Positions 1 through 10,870 of a stretch of 64,000 bases of DNA are shown here, piece after piece (positions within the stretch are counted from its first letter, which is position 1; each line of letters begins with the position of its first letter). The stretch is from Dichetophora obliterata (taxonomy: Eukaryota > Arthropoda > Insecta > Diptera > Sciomyzidae), in contig OY986435.1 of assembly GCA_963920525.1 (NCBI GenBank), positions 96,328,227 through 96,392,226 of the forward strand. Reading direction: 5' to 3'. The notes under the pieces were generated by a model that worked only from the letters and a program-made list of their open reading frames with translations, made no database searches and was not told where the DNA came from. The position numbers were made by a program, and so were the translations under genes.

Positions 1-151
1 AGAAATTAAGAGACGAAACTCGTGTATTGAGTGAAAACAAAAGAAATGTATAATTAAATTCTTAGGATCTGAACATTACATTGAATGCAGCATTTTTCGT
101 TAATTTTTAGTTTTTTTACTGTAAATTCAATGCGTGTTGTTAAATATAATT

Positions 152-183
152 GAGGAGTGACTGTTCAAAACTAGCCATTTACA
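152..183 (+). repeat. Left TIR of the DUF7869 element
   Basis: This 32-bp sequence matches the reverse complement of 2768-2799 at 29 of 32 positions. It ends in the CATTTACA core that also recurs in the subterminal repeats. Confidence 0.88.
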
Positions 184-310
184 GTTTTGGAAATTTTTGA
201 GTTAGCATTCGATTCGTACTCGTAGGGTTAAACTCTAACTGATAGATATTTAAATTTTTTCCAAATTTCGAAATTGAGTCTTCAAAAAAGGACTTAAAAT
301 AACCGTGATC

Positions 311-447
311 GATAAAAACTGACTATTTACATTTAAAAATGTATTTATTTTCATTGAAAACATTGAAAATTCTTAATCAAAACTGGCTATTTACAATACG
401 AATTTGATACAAAAAGTTTATGTTCTATCAAAACAGTGGATTTACTG
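311..447 (+). repeat. Left subterminal direct repeats
   Basis: Three degenerate copies of a core resembling TCAAAACTGGCTATTTACA lie at about 311-334, 375-396 and 426-447, in the same orientation as the left TIR. Clustered short repeats inside the ends are typical transposase-binding sites in several DNA transposon superfamilies; that role is inferred here. Confidence 0.7.
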
Positions 448-616
448 AAATGTGTGAAAGCAAAACTCTTGTTCGTTACAACATATAATAAAATTAAGTT
501 TCTCTAGGTACGGGTAATCATGGCGGATAGCTTTACAAAATTTTTAACGTAAAAAATTTCAGCTATATTTATTGCAATATAAAATCTAGTGAAGACTTGT
601 TTAAACAAAGAAAAAA

Positions 617-2453
617 ATGGAAGAACAAACAGTAAATAAAATTAACTATGTATCAAGAAAGCGTCAAGCGAGAGTGCCAAAGCGTAAAGTGTAAGTTGCC
701 CATAATAAGTTCATGCTCTGTTCTTATTTCCAATTTTTAAAGATACAAAAACGAAGATCCATTTTGTGCAAAATTTAAGAAGCCTTGCAATCACAAACAA
801 GCGAGTATGTTCTCTTGCTCCTCGTTGGATATTAATCAGGTCATCAAGAATAAAAAACGCCTCTTTAAAATGAAGAATAAGATTGACCAGGACCAGTTTT
901 TAACGCTCTCCATATGAACCGCTGAGATGAGGAAACTACGTGGCAAAACATGCAAGCATGAACCGTTCCATAAGCGTTAGATTTTTTCTTTAGAACTTTA
1001 GGAACAAACGAATGGTAAATGATTTAAAAAATTTTTTTCTTAGCTACATTTGCAATAAGTAAAACTCGCGTAAATCTAATAGATAAACAATATTTCAAGG
1101 AAATATTTCAAGGAAAAGAAGAGGTGGAGAATATCATTTTTAAAAGTCAATTGAAAAAAATAGTGTTCGAAAGTTTTGAGACAAGTTTCCACCCAAAGAG
1201 TCCTACTACAACTTTTTTTTGACTTAAATTTAAGAGAACTCTTTAACAGCTACAATTTATCGTTACCACACGAGTTAAATGTATCACGAATGTTCAGTAA
1301 AATATTTAATCATGAATACACTATTGGGTTCTCAACGCCAGCAGCAGATGCATGTAGTGTTTGCACATTGTGGGGCAATAAAATAAGAATGAAAAAGACG
1401 ATCTAAAAAACAACAAGTCATTTCTGAAAAACGAATCCATAAGTTACGTGCTAACTCATTCTATGATTTAATGAATAAAGAAATCCTCAATTCGGAGACA
1501 TTCTGCTTTGACCATCAACAACAACAGCCCCTTCCGAAAACTCCCATTCAAGACGCCTTTTACAGTCGTCAAATTTCACTGTATAATTTCTTACGCCGGT
1601 AGGGAAAACTAACACAAAACCCACTTTGTACATTTGGAATGAAACTGAAGCTGGTAAAGGAGTTTCTGAGACTGGTTCGGCGTTATACAATTTTACATGT
1701 TTTTGATTCCCAGAAAATTTTCAAAATAGTACTTGCAAATTGGTCCGCTTATTCTGTGACGGCTGTGGTGGACAGAATAAAAATAGCTACATCGTTCAAC
1801 TTTTAGTACTTTGGTTTTGCAAAAAAGCTCCAAAAATACAGCTACATTTTCCAGTAAGAGGCCATTCATTTTTATCGGTGGATAGAGAATTTGGGAGAGT
1901 AGAAAAAGACCTCAATAAGAAACCCGTTATGACAACTATTGAAGATTATGTTGAAGTTTTTGAAAAACATGGAAACGTAACAAGATTTGGAAATGATTGG
2001 GAACTTTTGGACGTGAAGAGTTTGGAGTATCATTTAAAAAGAATGCAAAATATACAATCACTTAAAAAATATGTTGCAAAGATGCTTTGGTTTGCGAAGG
2101 GTCGCAATATTATAAATACGTTCGCTTCCTTACTCAAAAGAGGAGAGCGTTTGCCTACTGAAATTTTAAGAATGAAGCAACGCCAATTGGGACTTACAAT
2201 TGCAAATAAAAGCGTCACGATTCTTTTATGCAAGCAATTTGGAGAGGAATGGCTAAATCTCGAACCCTTGCAATGGTATCGAACCATTTTATTCGATTTC
2301 AAAACATTGAAAAATTCACATGACCATGAAATCGTTCAAGGTGACGAAATATGCATTTGTTCTGAGGCAGATGTTGATGCAATCGAAGTTTATATTTCAC
2401 ACGTAATTGTAAAATGTACCCACTATAAATATAGTAAACTACTTTTAATATAA
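617..2453 (+). pseudogene. DUF7869-family transposase-like gene, broken
   Basis: The gene starts at ATG 617. Exon 1 ends at 690 with a clean GTAAGT donor, and exon 2 resumes at 743 after TTTTTAAAG, keeping a lysine/cysteine-rich frame up to a TGA at 915-917. Further pieces follow: a stretch near 1043-1080 resembling the family's KxFFLxTxxIS motif, a frame from about 1176 with FSTPAADACSVC, another at about 1484-1605 reading TFCFDHQQQQPLPKTP and DAFYSRQISLYNF, then a one-base frame change, and PTLYIWNE leading into FCDGCGGQNKN, RGHSFLSVDREFG and the C terminus at 2453. The order and spacing fit the DUF7869 family, whose Asp in DGCGGQNKN and His/Asp in GHSxxxxDxxFG are strongly conserved. The stop and at least one frameshift make it non-functional as read, unless extra introns remove them. 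It is the only gene in the element. Confidence 0.72.
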
Positions 2454-2522
2454 ATAAAGGACTATTTTCAAAAATATAAGTGCATTAAGTTTTATTAATT
2501 ACTCCTTTTTCACTTTTAGTTT

Positions 2523-2608
2523 GATCAAAAGTAGCTATTTACAAATTTGGACTGAACTAAAGTGTCTATTTACTGAAAGGTTTGATCAAAACTGTCTATT
2601 TACAAATT
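2523..2608 (+). repeat. Right subterminal direct repeats
   Basis: Three copies follow one another: GATCAAAAGTAGCTATTTAC at 2523-2542, a degenerate copy at 2554-2577, and GATCAAAACTGTCTATTTAC at 2584-2603. They lie in the same orientation as the left set, so the arrays are direct rather than mirror images, although the right TIR itself is inverted. Confidence 0.72.
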
Positions 2609-2767
2609 TAACGCTGGTCTCACTTGATGGTGGTAGAATTTTTGAAATTTTTTTTTTCATATCAACTAAGCTATCTTATATAAATTCGACCACATATTTA
2701 CATATTTCAATTTGATTTAATGAATCAGTATATCAGTTTTTGCTGTATTCTGAACATTTCTTTATAA

Positions 2768-2799
2768 TGTAAACAGCCAGTTTTGAACAGTCACTCCTC
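2768..2799 (-). repeat. Right TIR of the DUF7869 element
   Basis: This is the inverted partner of 152-183, with 3 mismatches in 32 bp. It ends at CTCCTC, immediately followed by AATT. Confidence 0.88.
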
Positions 2800-2803
2800 A
2801 ATT

Positions 2804-4671
2804 CTATTTTGGATAGCGGACACTTTACAATATTTTTTTTTTTTTGCTATTTAAATGATAATGCCTCAGAAATTTTTATCTTCAGATATATTCGCACATT
2901 ATATATATAACGTTTTCTTTCTAATGATCACTTCTACAGCGACTGACAAATATGCATGATATAAACTAATATGTATATCAATAAACATCAACATATTTAA
3001 GAATGTCGTAAAAAAATGCTTGAAAAATCGTACGCAATTCCGTAAGAAAATTTCTTAAGAATATCATAAAATTTCTTCTTTCTTTGGAAAAAAAAAATTG
3101 ATTTGAAGCAAAGTGAATTGCTTGAGTTTTTATTCATATCATATCTAAGCAATTCCTTAAGAATATCACAAAATGTTTCTATTCTTTGGAAAATAAGCCA
3201 CTGATTGAAGAAAAAGGAATCGCTTGAGTTCTTATTCATATTATATCTAAACAATGTCTTGAAAATTTCAAGAATAAATAAAATTTTTTCATTCATTAGG
3301 CTCATTGTGTTTATAGTGTGTGCTTTTTGCTGTCAGTTAAGTTGTTTATTTAGCAAATGAAGCAAACAATAAACAAGCAAGAATTTAACACTATGAGCTC
3401 TGAAAATCAGCTTACACTGCGTCTTTCAGCTTTTGTTATCAGCCCCAGCTTAAGTGCTCACTATAAATGCGGTCTTACACGGATTTCTGATATGGGCAGT
3501 TTTCACATTTATTTAATTTTTATTATGTCAGTTTTTTTCAATTTCGAAGCTCACTCTTGATCGTATTGAACATTATTGAACAGACGCTATGACGTGAAAA
3601 TTGGCAACTTATCGATTGGGTTTAGAGAAAAATTTAAAAAGTTAAATTCAACACGTACAAAACAATAAACACTTACTAAATTAAACTTATGAATTCTGAA
3701 CTGCTTGTCTGTTGGGTATAGGGGCCACTTATCTTTCCAACTAGCTGTGTGAGACTTTGTTTGTTTTGTCGTTTAATTAACTATTATGTTGTTGCTTTTG
3801 GTGTTGATATTTGCTTTAATTAAAATCGAAAGTGCATCATTTTTGAAGTGAAACTACTTTAGTCGCGTATGCAGCAAAAAGGGCAAATAAAACGGGTAGT
3901 AAAAACGATGTAACGTGGTGAATATGCCTAGATGCTTGATTTCTGTAAAGTCATACATATGTTATCACGAATATTCTGTGAGCTTCCTAATTGTTAAGCG
4001 AGTTCAAAAACCTTTTGACATTCGTATCAAAAGATTGTGGTTTGAGTAACGACTAAGTTTATATAAATTAAATAAAGCTAGTCACTCTGCTGATCAGTGC
4101 TGCAGTCGCACTTAGCAAATTCTAGCTAGCAAATTCTATGGCAAAATGTTGCCACTTTAAAATTTTCGATGTTGACGAAATTATCGAAAGTCGGTATGTT
4201 GTAACACTTTCGACAGGCGACATTTGCGATAAAATATAACTTTGATTTAGTGGCAGTGATCGACAAGCGAAGAAAATATAAATGCAAATAGTTATTCATG
4301 TAATCATTTTTCTTATTTATTTAACGTTAGTTAAATCATAAAAGAATTGGCTTTAATAAAAGTATATATATGGTAACCTTAGAACTGCTTTGTTCAAATT
4401 AAATTCTCTTTATTTTTGCTGAACAATGTTATTTGTTGAAAATAACTAATTTCTTATGTTTATCTTAAATTCAATTTTTTATTAAAAAATTTTTAAAAAT
4501 ATTGATTCACTTCTAAGAAAAAAAATGTAAATGCTTGCGTGTAGCATGGCAAAATAATCAGGTAGATGCAATTCGGAGAGCAAAAAACGACAGAGCAAAA
4601 TAAAGGCGTAGCTATAATGTCAATTTTTACATTTGACGTTCACTCGTTCAGCCATAGGAATGTTTAATTTA
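2804..4671. other. AT-rich spacer without a recognised gene
   Basis: Apart from the tandem repeat at 3032-3275, I see no coding signal, RNA gene or transposon end here. Reading frames in it are short and have no family motif. Confidence 0.5.
3032..3275. repeat. Tandem repeat, about 111-bp unit, about two copies
   Basis: Two copies of a unit containing GCAATTCC, TTAAGAATATCA, TTTCTTTGGAAAA and TTGCTTGAGTTTTTATTCAT recur about 111 bp apart, with scattered substitutions. It has no coding potential that I can support. Confidence 0.6.
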
Positions 4672-4679
4672 CTTGTAAC

Positions 4680-5002
4680 CATGGTATAATTATTTGACAA
4701 GGTAGCCGTGACAGTTTTTTGGCGTTTGGTAGTTGTCAAAAACAACTAAAGGAGTTGTAGTTTGCTGCTGTTGACTAGCTATGTGCTTATTTTTAACTTT
4801 TTTTTTATTCATAAAATTTGTATGCGAACTTTATTGGAATGTTTTTAGTTTGCTGCGATTGACTAGCTATGTTTAAGTCGTTGCTTATTTTTTCACATTT
4901 CTCTGATTAATTGCATGAGCAGCTAATTTTGACAACTACCCATCGCCGCTCGTGAGAAAAAAAGCCAGTCTACGCCACTACCTTGTCAGTAATTGTGCCA
5001 TG
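4680..5002 (+). mobile_element. MITE A, CATGG ends, 8-bp TSD
   Basis: A 323-bp non-coding element begins CATGGTATAATTATTTGACA and ends in the near-inverse TGTCAGTAATTGTGCCATG. The flanks CTTGTAAC (4672-4679) and CTTGTAAT (5003-5010) form a 7-of-8 target duplication. A related copy lies in opposite orientation at 13530-13836 with a perfect 8-bp duplication, which confirms the ends. CATG termini with 8-bp duplications fit P-like or hAT-like elements; the superfamily is an inference. Confidence 0.85.
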
Positions 5003-5009
5003 CTTGTAA

Positions 5010-5540
5010 TGCCGTGGTTATGCTAGCCAAACATGTTCGGTGTTCAGTTTTGTTAATTTCTTCTCTTCGCTGAATGTTTGTTTGGTGGTTATGCTATGAT
5101 TGGTGGCACAGTTGCATTATATCTAACAGTATGTCAAAACACAAAAAAGCACAACCCTAATTTGCATTTTTGTACTTAAAATTAACGAATTAAAATAAAC
5201 GAACTGATATTACTTACTCTGAATTTTTATTATAATATCTTAAACAAAATGGTTTGCATATATCTGACATGCTAGCTAGCTGTTTATGTTAGGGGTTACT
5301 TGAAGACACAATCAACTTCACTTTTTGATACTTTTACCTACTTTTTTGATGCTATTATACAAAATGACTACAGCCAACACTGGAAAGTTCAGCATGTTTG
5401 GCGTTTCAACCAGCAATCAAAATGTTCGGTCCGAGAGCGAGAAAATGAATTTGAGAAAAATTTCATTTCTTCATTTTATGCGTGAAACAATAACAACAAA
5501 AAATGTTCGGCAATCATGTTTGGCTAGCATAACCATGGCA
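5010..5540. mobile_element. MITE with TAA target duplication
   Basis: The 531-bp element starts TGCCGTGGTTATGCTAGCCA and ends in the inverse TGGCTAGCATAACCATGGCA. TAA flanks both sides (5007-5009 and 5541-5543). The TIRs agree over about 26 bp with one mismatch. A 3-bp TWA duplication suggests a PIF/Harbinger-type MITE, though the terminal bases are not classical. Its left target site is the one MITE A used, so the two elements abut. It has no convincing coding content. Confidence 0.65.
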
Positions 5541-5543
5541 TAA

Positions 5544-6108
5544 CCATATAAATCAAGAGAGAAGCTAGATTTTGTGTATGAAAATATAAGAAAAATTACC
5601 AAAATCCTTACAAATTTAATAAAATTAGCTGTGTTTTAGGTTACAATACAAAATTGTTTGTATTTTGGCTCTGAACAAAGCAAATAAAAGTGAACTTTTA
5701 AGAAAATTTTCTTCTGACTACTAGTTACATTGTTCAGTGACCAATTTGTTTGTGTTGCTATGTTCGTATGCTTATAATTGATAAAATATATTTTGACATT
5801 ATAGCTATGCATTTGTTATTGTTGTGTTTGTCGTAAAGAGCGAGTTTCTAGTTAGATATCGGGTGGCGGGCCTCTCTCGGCGAAATCCGCTGAGAACACG
5901 TCCAGAATTGGAGCGGTGGCGGTTGTCGGATCACGGTTGCATTTAATTTTGGGAATGTAAAAATTATTTTCTATTTTGCTTTGAATTCACATGAATGCAA
6001 CACAGGCACAAAAACAGAATGTCAGATCATAGAAAAAGCTAAGAAAATAATACTGAACGTACCCCATCTTTAGCAAAAATATGGCAACATTTGAGTCACA
6101 CAGAAAGA
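5544..6108. other. Spacer with a short GC-rich patch
   Basis: This is mostly AT-rich sequence. A GC-rich patch at about 5855-5945 stands out from its surroundings and may be a fragment of an older element, but I could not match it to any family or frame. Confidence 0.4.
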
Positions 6109-6130
6109 GTCTATGTCTATGTCTATGTCT
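6109..6130. repeat. GACATA hexamer repeat at the LINE 3' flank
   Basis: About 3.5 copies of TATGTC (GACATA on the other strand) directly abut the A-tract of the LINE. An 18-bp string of this repeat is found again at 10871-10888 on the other side of the element. Confidence 0.9.
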
Positions 6131-6243
6131 TTTTTTTTGTTGGACGTAGTGATAGCACGCTATCATCTAGTGGCCCCACGATACTCCACCAGCTCAACCG
6201 CGTCAGCATTTCATCAGGACGGGGGTTTGTTTTCGTAAGATTC

Positions 6244-8944
6244 CTACGTCCTCCTTAAGCAAGGAGGTTCGGAAATAATGAAGTTTCTCTCCTTTAATAT
6301 TTTATTTATGTGTCTTTCACACAAAGTCCATGCATGTTCAGATTTTAGCATTTCGTTCAACAGATTCTCTTGAGTTAATGTAACACCTAGCATATCATTT
6401 AAAGCTTGTCTCTCCTCCAACCACTTTTCACATTCGAAAAGTATGTGCTTTGCATCTTCTTCTAGCGCTGCGCATGAATCACAGCTGCTTATTTCTTTTA
6501 GTTTAAATCTATGCAGGTATTTGTTAAAACTATCATGGTTTGTCATAGCCTGTACGGTACGCTGATATAATACGGAGAGCACTAACTCTCTGTGCTTTCT
6601 GTAGTTCCCTCATATTATTCTTCAGATTCAGTGCCCTGACAAAGGTTGGAGCAGCATAAAGAAGCTGGGAGTGTACTACGCTGTTTATTAATTTTCTTAT
6701 TTGCGGCCTTGGGCCACCACAGTTTGGCATTATTCTGGCCAATAATGCTGCCGTTCGCAAAGCCTTGTCACGAATATTTACTACGTGCTGTCCAAAGCTA
6801 AGTTTGTCATCCAATTGCACACCCAAATAGTATAAGCTTTGTTTAAAGGGTATCTCTCTATCTTGTAGACGTATTTTCGGTATTTTGAAGACTCTACGAT
6901 CTGTCACTAGAATTGCTTCCGTTTTTGGAACTGCAAGTTTCAAACCGTTTCTTCGCAGCCATCTGTTACAACGACATAAGCTATCGTTTACGACTATCTC
7001 GATTAATTCGGCAGTTCGCTGGTTTACTACCAGAGCAATATCATCAGCGTAACATATTAGTTTTGCACCTTCTTGTAATTCCAAATTCAGTAGACCATCG
7101 TACATTACATTCCACAAGAATGGTCCTAATAGGTCCTAAAGGTGCCCTGAGGTACACCTGCTGTTATTCGGTACTCTTTTATACCATTTTCCGTCTCATA
7201 GATTAAAATTCTGTTATCCAGATAGTCCGATACTATGTTAAAGAGATAGTTGTCTAAACGTCGGTTTCTGAAAGCTTGTAGTACTACCTTCCATTTTACT
7301 GTATTAAAAGCATTTTTAACATCTAGTGTTATAATTGAGCAGTATTTTCCTGTTGTTTTGGCCTGTATAGCTTTATTGCATACTGCGCTAATGGCATCAA
7401 CTGTACTCTTCCCTTTGCGGAAGCCATGTTGCATAGGGGATAGTCCGCCAAGGTCATCTATGTGCTCTTCCAAACGTTTTAGCATTACGTACTCTAATAG
7501 TTTTCCTAGTGAGTCCAACATACAGAGTGGTCTATAGAAACTAGGCTCATTTAATGGTTTATTTCCCTTTCGTAACAAAACTAACTTTTTTATTTTCCAT
7601 TTAGCTGGAAAGATTCCGTTTATTAGACATGAATTGAAGACTTCAAGTAAAAGGTCTGGCCATATCTCACATACTACTTTTATGACCTCATTTGGTATAC
7701 CATCTGGTCCTGGGCTCTTACCTATTTTTTGTATACTACATGCATGTGTAATGTCATCTACGTTCAGAGGGATGAAACCTTCGACTTGATAATTTGGTTC
7801 TCTTTTTAGCCCATCTTCATCGAATGGAAAAAGTGTTTCTACTTTTGTTGTTGCCCACACTGGTTCTTTAATGCCGGGTATAGGTTTAATTCCACCAAGC
7901 TTCTTCAGCACAATTTTGTACGGTTTGCCCTATGGGTCGGAATCTATTTCGTTACATAGCTCTGTCCAACATCTTTTCTTACTCTCTTTTATGGCTGTTC
8001 TTAAGGTTTTACGTGCTGTTACGGGCTGTTCGTGTTGACGCTCGACGTGCTGCAAGGCATTTCGCCCTCAACTCATGTATTTTAGCATTTCACCAGTATA
8101 CTGGGCGCTTGTTATTGTATTTTTGAGCTCTTCGCATTGCGGCATTACACGCTTTTGTGAGTATCTTCGTCAGCGACTCTGCGGCATTTTCTACATTTAT
8201 ATTTTCGGATTGGTTATCCATATTTCTATCTTTAGCCCGAGTAATATAATCGGACAATTTTTTGTCATCAAGTTTTCTGACGATCCATCTTGGGAAATTT
8301 ACATCTTCTACACTCATATTTGGACGTTCATCTATATTAAATGAGATATACTGGTGGTTACTTAAGGTGAGATCTTAAAGCACTATCCAATTCATGTTTT
8401 CATTGTACAGGTTTGTCGTTCCAAAGGTGATGTCGATAATACTACCACCTGTACCTCTCCGAAAGGTAAGTTTGTCTCCGATATTAAATATCGTAAGACC
8501 AAGACTAGCAATCATTTCACACACTGTAGTACCCTTTTTATCCAGTTTATTGGAGTTCCATTCTGTAGATTTACTATTGAAGTCTCCTCCAATGATCACT
8601 TTATATTTTGAGGACCTGATAGAAACATCAAGTACGTTAAGGGCTTCTGCAAACAAATTAAAGTCTATATTTGGTGAAAAGTAGCAACTATATACCCTGA
8701 TTTTGCCCACTGTGACATATACGGAGCCAGCGTTGCTTTCATCAACTTCGCTTATTATTAATCTTCTGTTCCTTACCATGATGGCTGCGCAATGGTTTTT
8801 GTCTTCGTACCAAACTTGAGACGGGTTTCTGTACGGTTCGCTTATTAAAAGTATGTCTGCATTAATCTCTGTCGCCTTCTGTATCATTAGGTCTTGCGCT
8901 TCTCTACCCCGTCCTAGATTGATCTGTAGAAATTTCGTGATCAT
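6244..8944 (-). pseudogene. R1-clade LINE ORF2 (EN-RT-CCHC), broken
   Basis: ORF2 begins at 8944, overlapping the ORF1 stop as ATGA. The endonuclease (8375-8944) shows LQINLGRGREAQ, SEPYR, GGDFN and SIIDITFG. An in-frame TAA at about 8375 interrupts it, and the same frame continues with SNHQYISF and WIVRKLDD to about 8090. After another stop and a frameshift near 8030, and a TAG near 7930, the RT follows from 7911: GKSPGPDGIPNEV, SFYRPLCMLDSLGKLLE, HGFRKGKSTVDA, TLDVKNAFNTV, AGVPQG. A 10-bp tandem duplication at about 7122-7141 shifts the frame between AGVPQG and FLWNVMYD. CYADDIALVV lies near 7050. Near 6550 the frame changes again, from SAYRT to a C-terminal piece with HDSFNKYLHRFKL and a C-C-H-C motif; the sequence R1 elements have in between is missing. 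EN, RT and zinc-finger roles are known for the clade; this copy cannot make the protein. Confidence 0.85.
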
Positions 8945-10356
8945 TTTCTTGCTTTATTTCTTATGTTGATTGCACACGCAGTACTACCAATATAATGCTG
9001 AGAATTTATAGAGCCATTTTCATGGCATAGTATGCATCTCGTTTCCGCTTTGCATTCTTTAGCTTTGTGTCCCGGATTACAGAATTTTCTGCATAGATTG
9101 CTTCTATCTGTACCTTTACACTGGCTCGAAATATGACCCTGTTCTAGGCACCTGAAACATTTCTGAACTCTAATCTTACTCCTCAGCCTATACATAACCC
9201 ATCCTACTCTGACTTGCCTCGTACGGAGTAGTGGAGCTGCTAAGTGATCAGGTAGTTGAAAGAGCGCTTGTTTGGTTCCTCCAAACGATGTTCTAAAATT
9301 TAATATTTTGAACGTTGTGGGTTTTTCTACTTTTGTTGCCTTCATAAGAGCATTAACAAGTTCATCTTCATCTGTTGACTCATCCATGTCTCTTATATCA
9401 AGAATGTGATTTTTGGTAACCGCTCTAATCATGACATCTTCACCAAGCGTGTTACCTATAGCGTTTCTGAGCTTTTCGGCTTGGCCTTCGCCTTTTTTTA
9501 GTTGAACGAGTAAGTCTCCAGCTTTTATCCTTCTGATACCCCTTATCTCCACACTGATATCAGTGGGATTTATTTGTTGCTTCATCTTTTTTATAACACC
9601 TGCGTATGACTCAGACGTGTTGGATTTAATTGTTATTGCCTCTCCTTGGATTCGCATTTCACGGCGTTTGTTATTTTGATTATCTTTTTTCTTCCTTGCT
9701 TTTCGGTGGCTCACTAGCTCCCAATCATTTGCCACAGCCGGAGTCTCTGGAATATTTATTTCAGCCTGGGTCTGCAGTGCTTTGACTGTTGCAGGTGTTT
9801 TCGGTACTTTTCGTTTCCTCTCTTGGGCAGGAGAAATTGGGTCTACTTGAGTGGCTTTAGATAGCACTTGCTTACGCTCGTCGCTCGACAAAACTGGGCT
9901 ACTACCTATCGCTCTCCTGTACTCTTTTAGTTGCTGGTACAGTGCGAAAGCACAGTTAAGATTGTCGTGTAACGTCTTGTGTATATTCTTTGTGCCGGAG
10001 ACAATGCCATTTGCTGCGCTTAGTTTATTGCCTAACTCAATAAACGCTTTTTCTTCTGAAATTCTGAGCTGACTTTGCTGACTTTGCTGACTTTGCTGTC
10101 TTTTTTCGTCTTCTAAGCTATCTGCTTTACGAGTATTTACTGGTGTGCTCGTGTAATCTCTTATGATACACACATTTTTATCTGGTAGTTTTTCTGACCC
10201 ATTTGCTTGTGGTGATCTTACTATCACCGAGCTTTTCACAAAGGGATTTTGTACGACTTTCTCAACACAGTTCTTTGTGTACAAGTCGTCATCTCCGTTT
10301 TCCTTGTTTTGGATTGGTTTCGTTTTTTCTTGTTGCTTTTTGTTGTTGTTCTCCAT
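8941..10356 (-). CDS. R1-clade LINE ORF1, gag-like RNA-binding protein
   Basis: This is an intact 471-residue frame. Gag-like ORF1 proteins of R1-clade elements bind the element RNA and form the ribonucleoprotein used for target-primed reverse transcription. The N-terminal half is charged and low in complexity, with a glutamine/serine run (QQSQQSQQSQ) near residue 90. The C-terminal end has three zinc knuckles: CFRC..GH....C at about residues 400-413, a second knuckle at about 422-435, and a C-terminal C-C-H-C at about 441-461. The start at 10356 is the first ATG after the leader, and the stop overlaps the ORF2 ATG as ATGA, a layout that suggests termination-reinitiation. It is open although ORF2 is broken, so the element probably decayed recently. 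Confidence 0.87.
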   Translation of the reverse strand: MENNNKKQQEKTKPIQNKENGDDDLYTKNCVEKVVQNPFVKSSVIVRSPQANGSEKLPDKNVCIIRDYTSTPVNTRKADSLEDEKRQQSQQSQQSQLRISEEKAFIELGNKLSAANGIVSGTKNIHKTLHDNLNCAFALYQQLKEYRRAIGSSPVLSSDERKQVLSKATQVDPISPAQERKRKVPKTPATVKALQTQAEINIPETPAVANDWELVSHRKARKKKDNQNNKRREMRIQGEAITIKSNTSESYAGVIKKMKQQINPTDISVEIRGIRRIKAGDLLVQLKKGEGQAEKLRNAIGNTLGEDVMIRAVTKNHILDIRDMDESTDEDELVNALMKATKVEKPTTFKILNFRTSFGGTKQALFQLPDHLAAPLLRTRQVRVGWVMYRLRSKIRVQKCFRCLEQGHISSQCKGTDRSNLCRKFCNPGHKAKECKAETRCILCHENGSINSQHYIGSTACAINIRNKARK

Positions 10357-10870
10357 TTCAATTGGGTCTCAACTCGAAGCCGCTATCGCCGTTTGAAGTG
10401 TAGTTACGTTTTAATCCCATGGTTATCTATGCAAGCAGGGAGGCCATGCGAGGGTTGACATAAGATCCTTATGGGGTATTATGCCAGTGCCGAATCCGTA
10501 CTAATCAGGAATTATCCATCTGAACCTACACCACCAACTCAATGGTGACAAACATTGAACATACTCCGAGACTCGCTACGTTTTAACGAGACGGAGGGCA
10601 GCTGTGACATTAACCTATAAGCCATTTCGTTGGAATTTCACTTCCACTTACTGAGGTCACAGACTGCCACAGTTGTCAGCCCAGGGTGCTTCAAATCCAA
10701 AACAGTATCCAGCAATGCCAGAATTAGAACCGTACTGGGCTTGATCCTAATGCCTTTCGGCGGGTATTGACTAGGGAAACCACAGAGATGTCACTCTCCT
10801 AGTTACACCTCTCTCGAAGGTACCCTTGTGGTTGGATACCTAGTTAAGGGCGGTATCCGCTCGCCCTGTC
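10357..10870 (-). promoter_or_regulatory. 5' leader of the R1-clade LINE
   Basis: This 514-bp GC-rich, non-coding stretch lies between the hexamer-repeat flank and the ORF1 start. LINEs of this clade carry internal promoters in the 5' UTR, so promoter activity is expected; I did not identify specific core elements. Confidence 0.5.

Larger units (their letters stand above)
148..2803 (+). mobile_element. TIR transposon carrying a DUF7869 gene
   Basis: A 2.65-kb element runs from 152 to 2799. Its ends are inverted repeats starting GAGGAGTGACTGTTCAAAAC, and AATT lies directly outside both ends (148-151 and 2800-2803). AATT is palindromic, so it could be a 4-bp target duplication or the outer part of the TIR. 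Several copies of a motif close to AAAACTGGCTATTTACA sit just inside each end. The interior holds a broken multi-exon gene related to the DUF7869 family, a domain common in insect and cnidarian proteins and widely suspected to be transposon-derived. I cannot assign a known superfamily from the ends alone. The boundaries are well supported; calling the gene the transposase is an inference. Confidence 0.8.
6131..10870 (-). mobile_element. R1-clade non-LTR retrotransposon, near full length
   Basis: A 4.74-kb LINE on the minus strand has a GC-rich 5' leader (10357-10870), ORF1 with zinc knuckles, ORF2 with an endonuclease, reverse transcriptase and C-terminal CCHC motif, and a short A-tract at 6131-6138. 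The EN/RT layout, the ATGA overlap of ORF1 and ORF2, and the C-terminal CCHC motif fit the R1 clade. Both flanks are GACATA hexamer repeats sharing 18 identical bases, either a long target-site duplication or insertion into an existing hexamer array. ORF2 is damaged, so the copy is dead even though ORF1 is open. Confidence 0.88.

Noticed and set aside
1487..1690. Minus-strand ORF in the DUF7869 element
   Set aside because: It is the shadow of the plus-strand DUF7869 frames reading TFCFDHQQQQ and YIWNE, which carry the family motifs.
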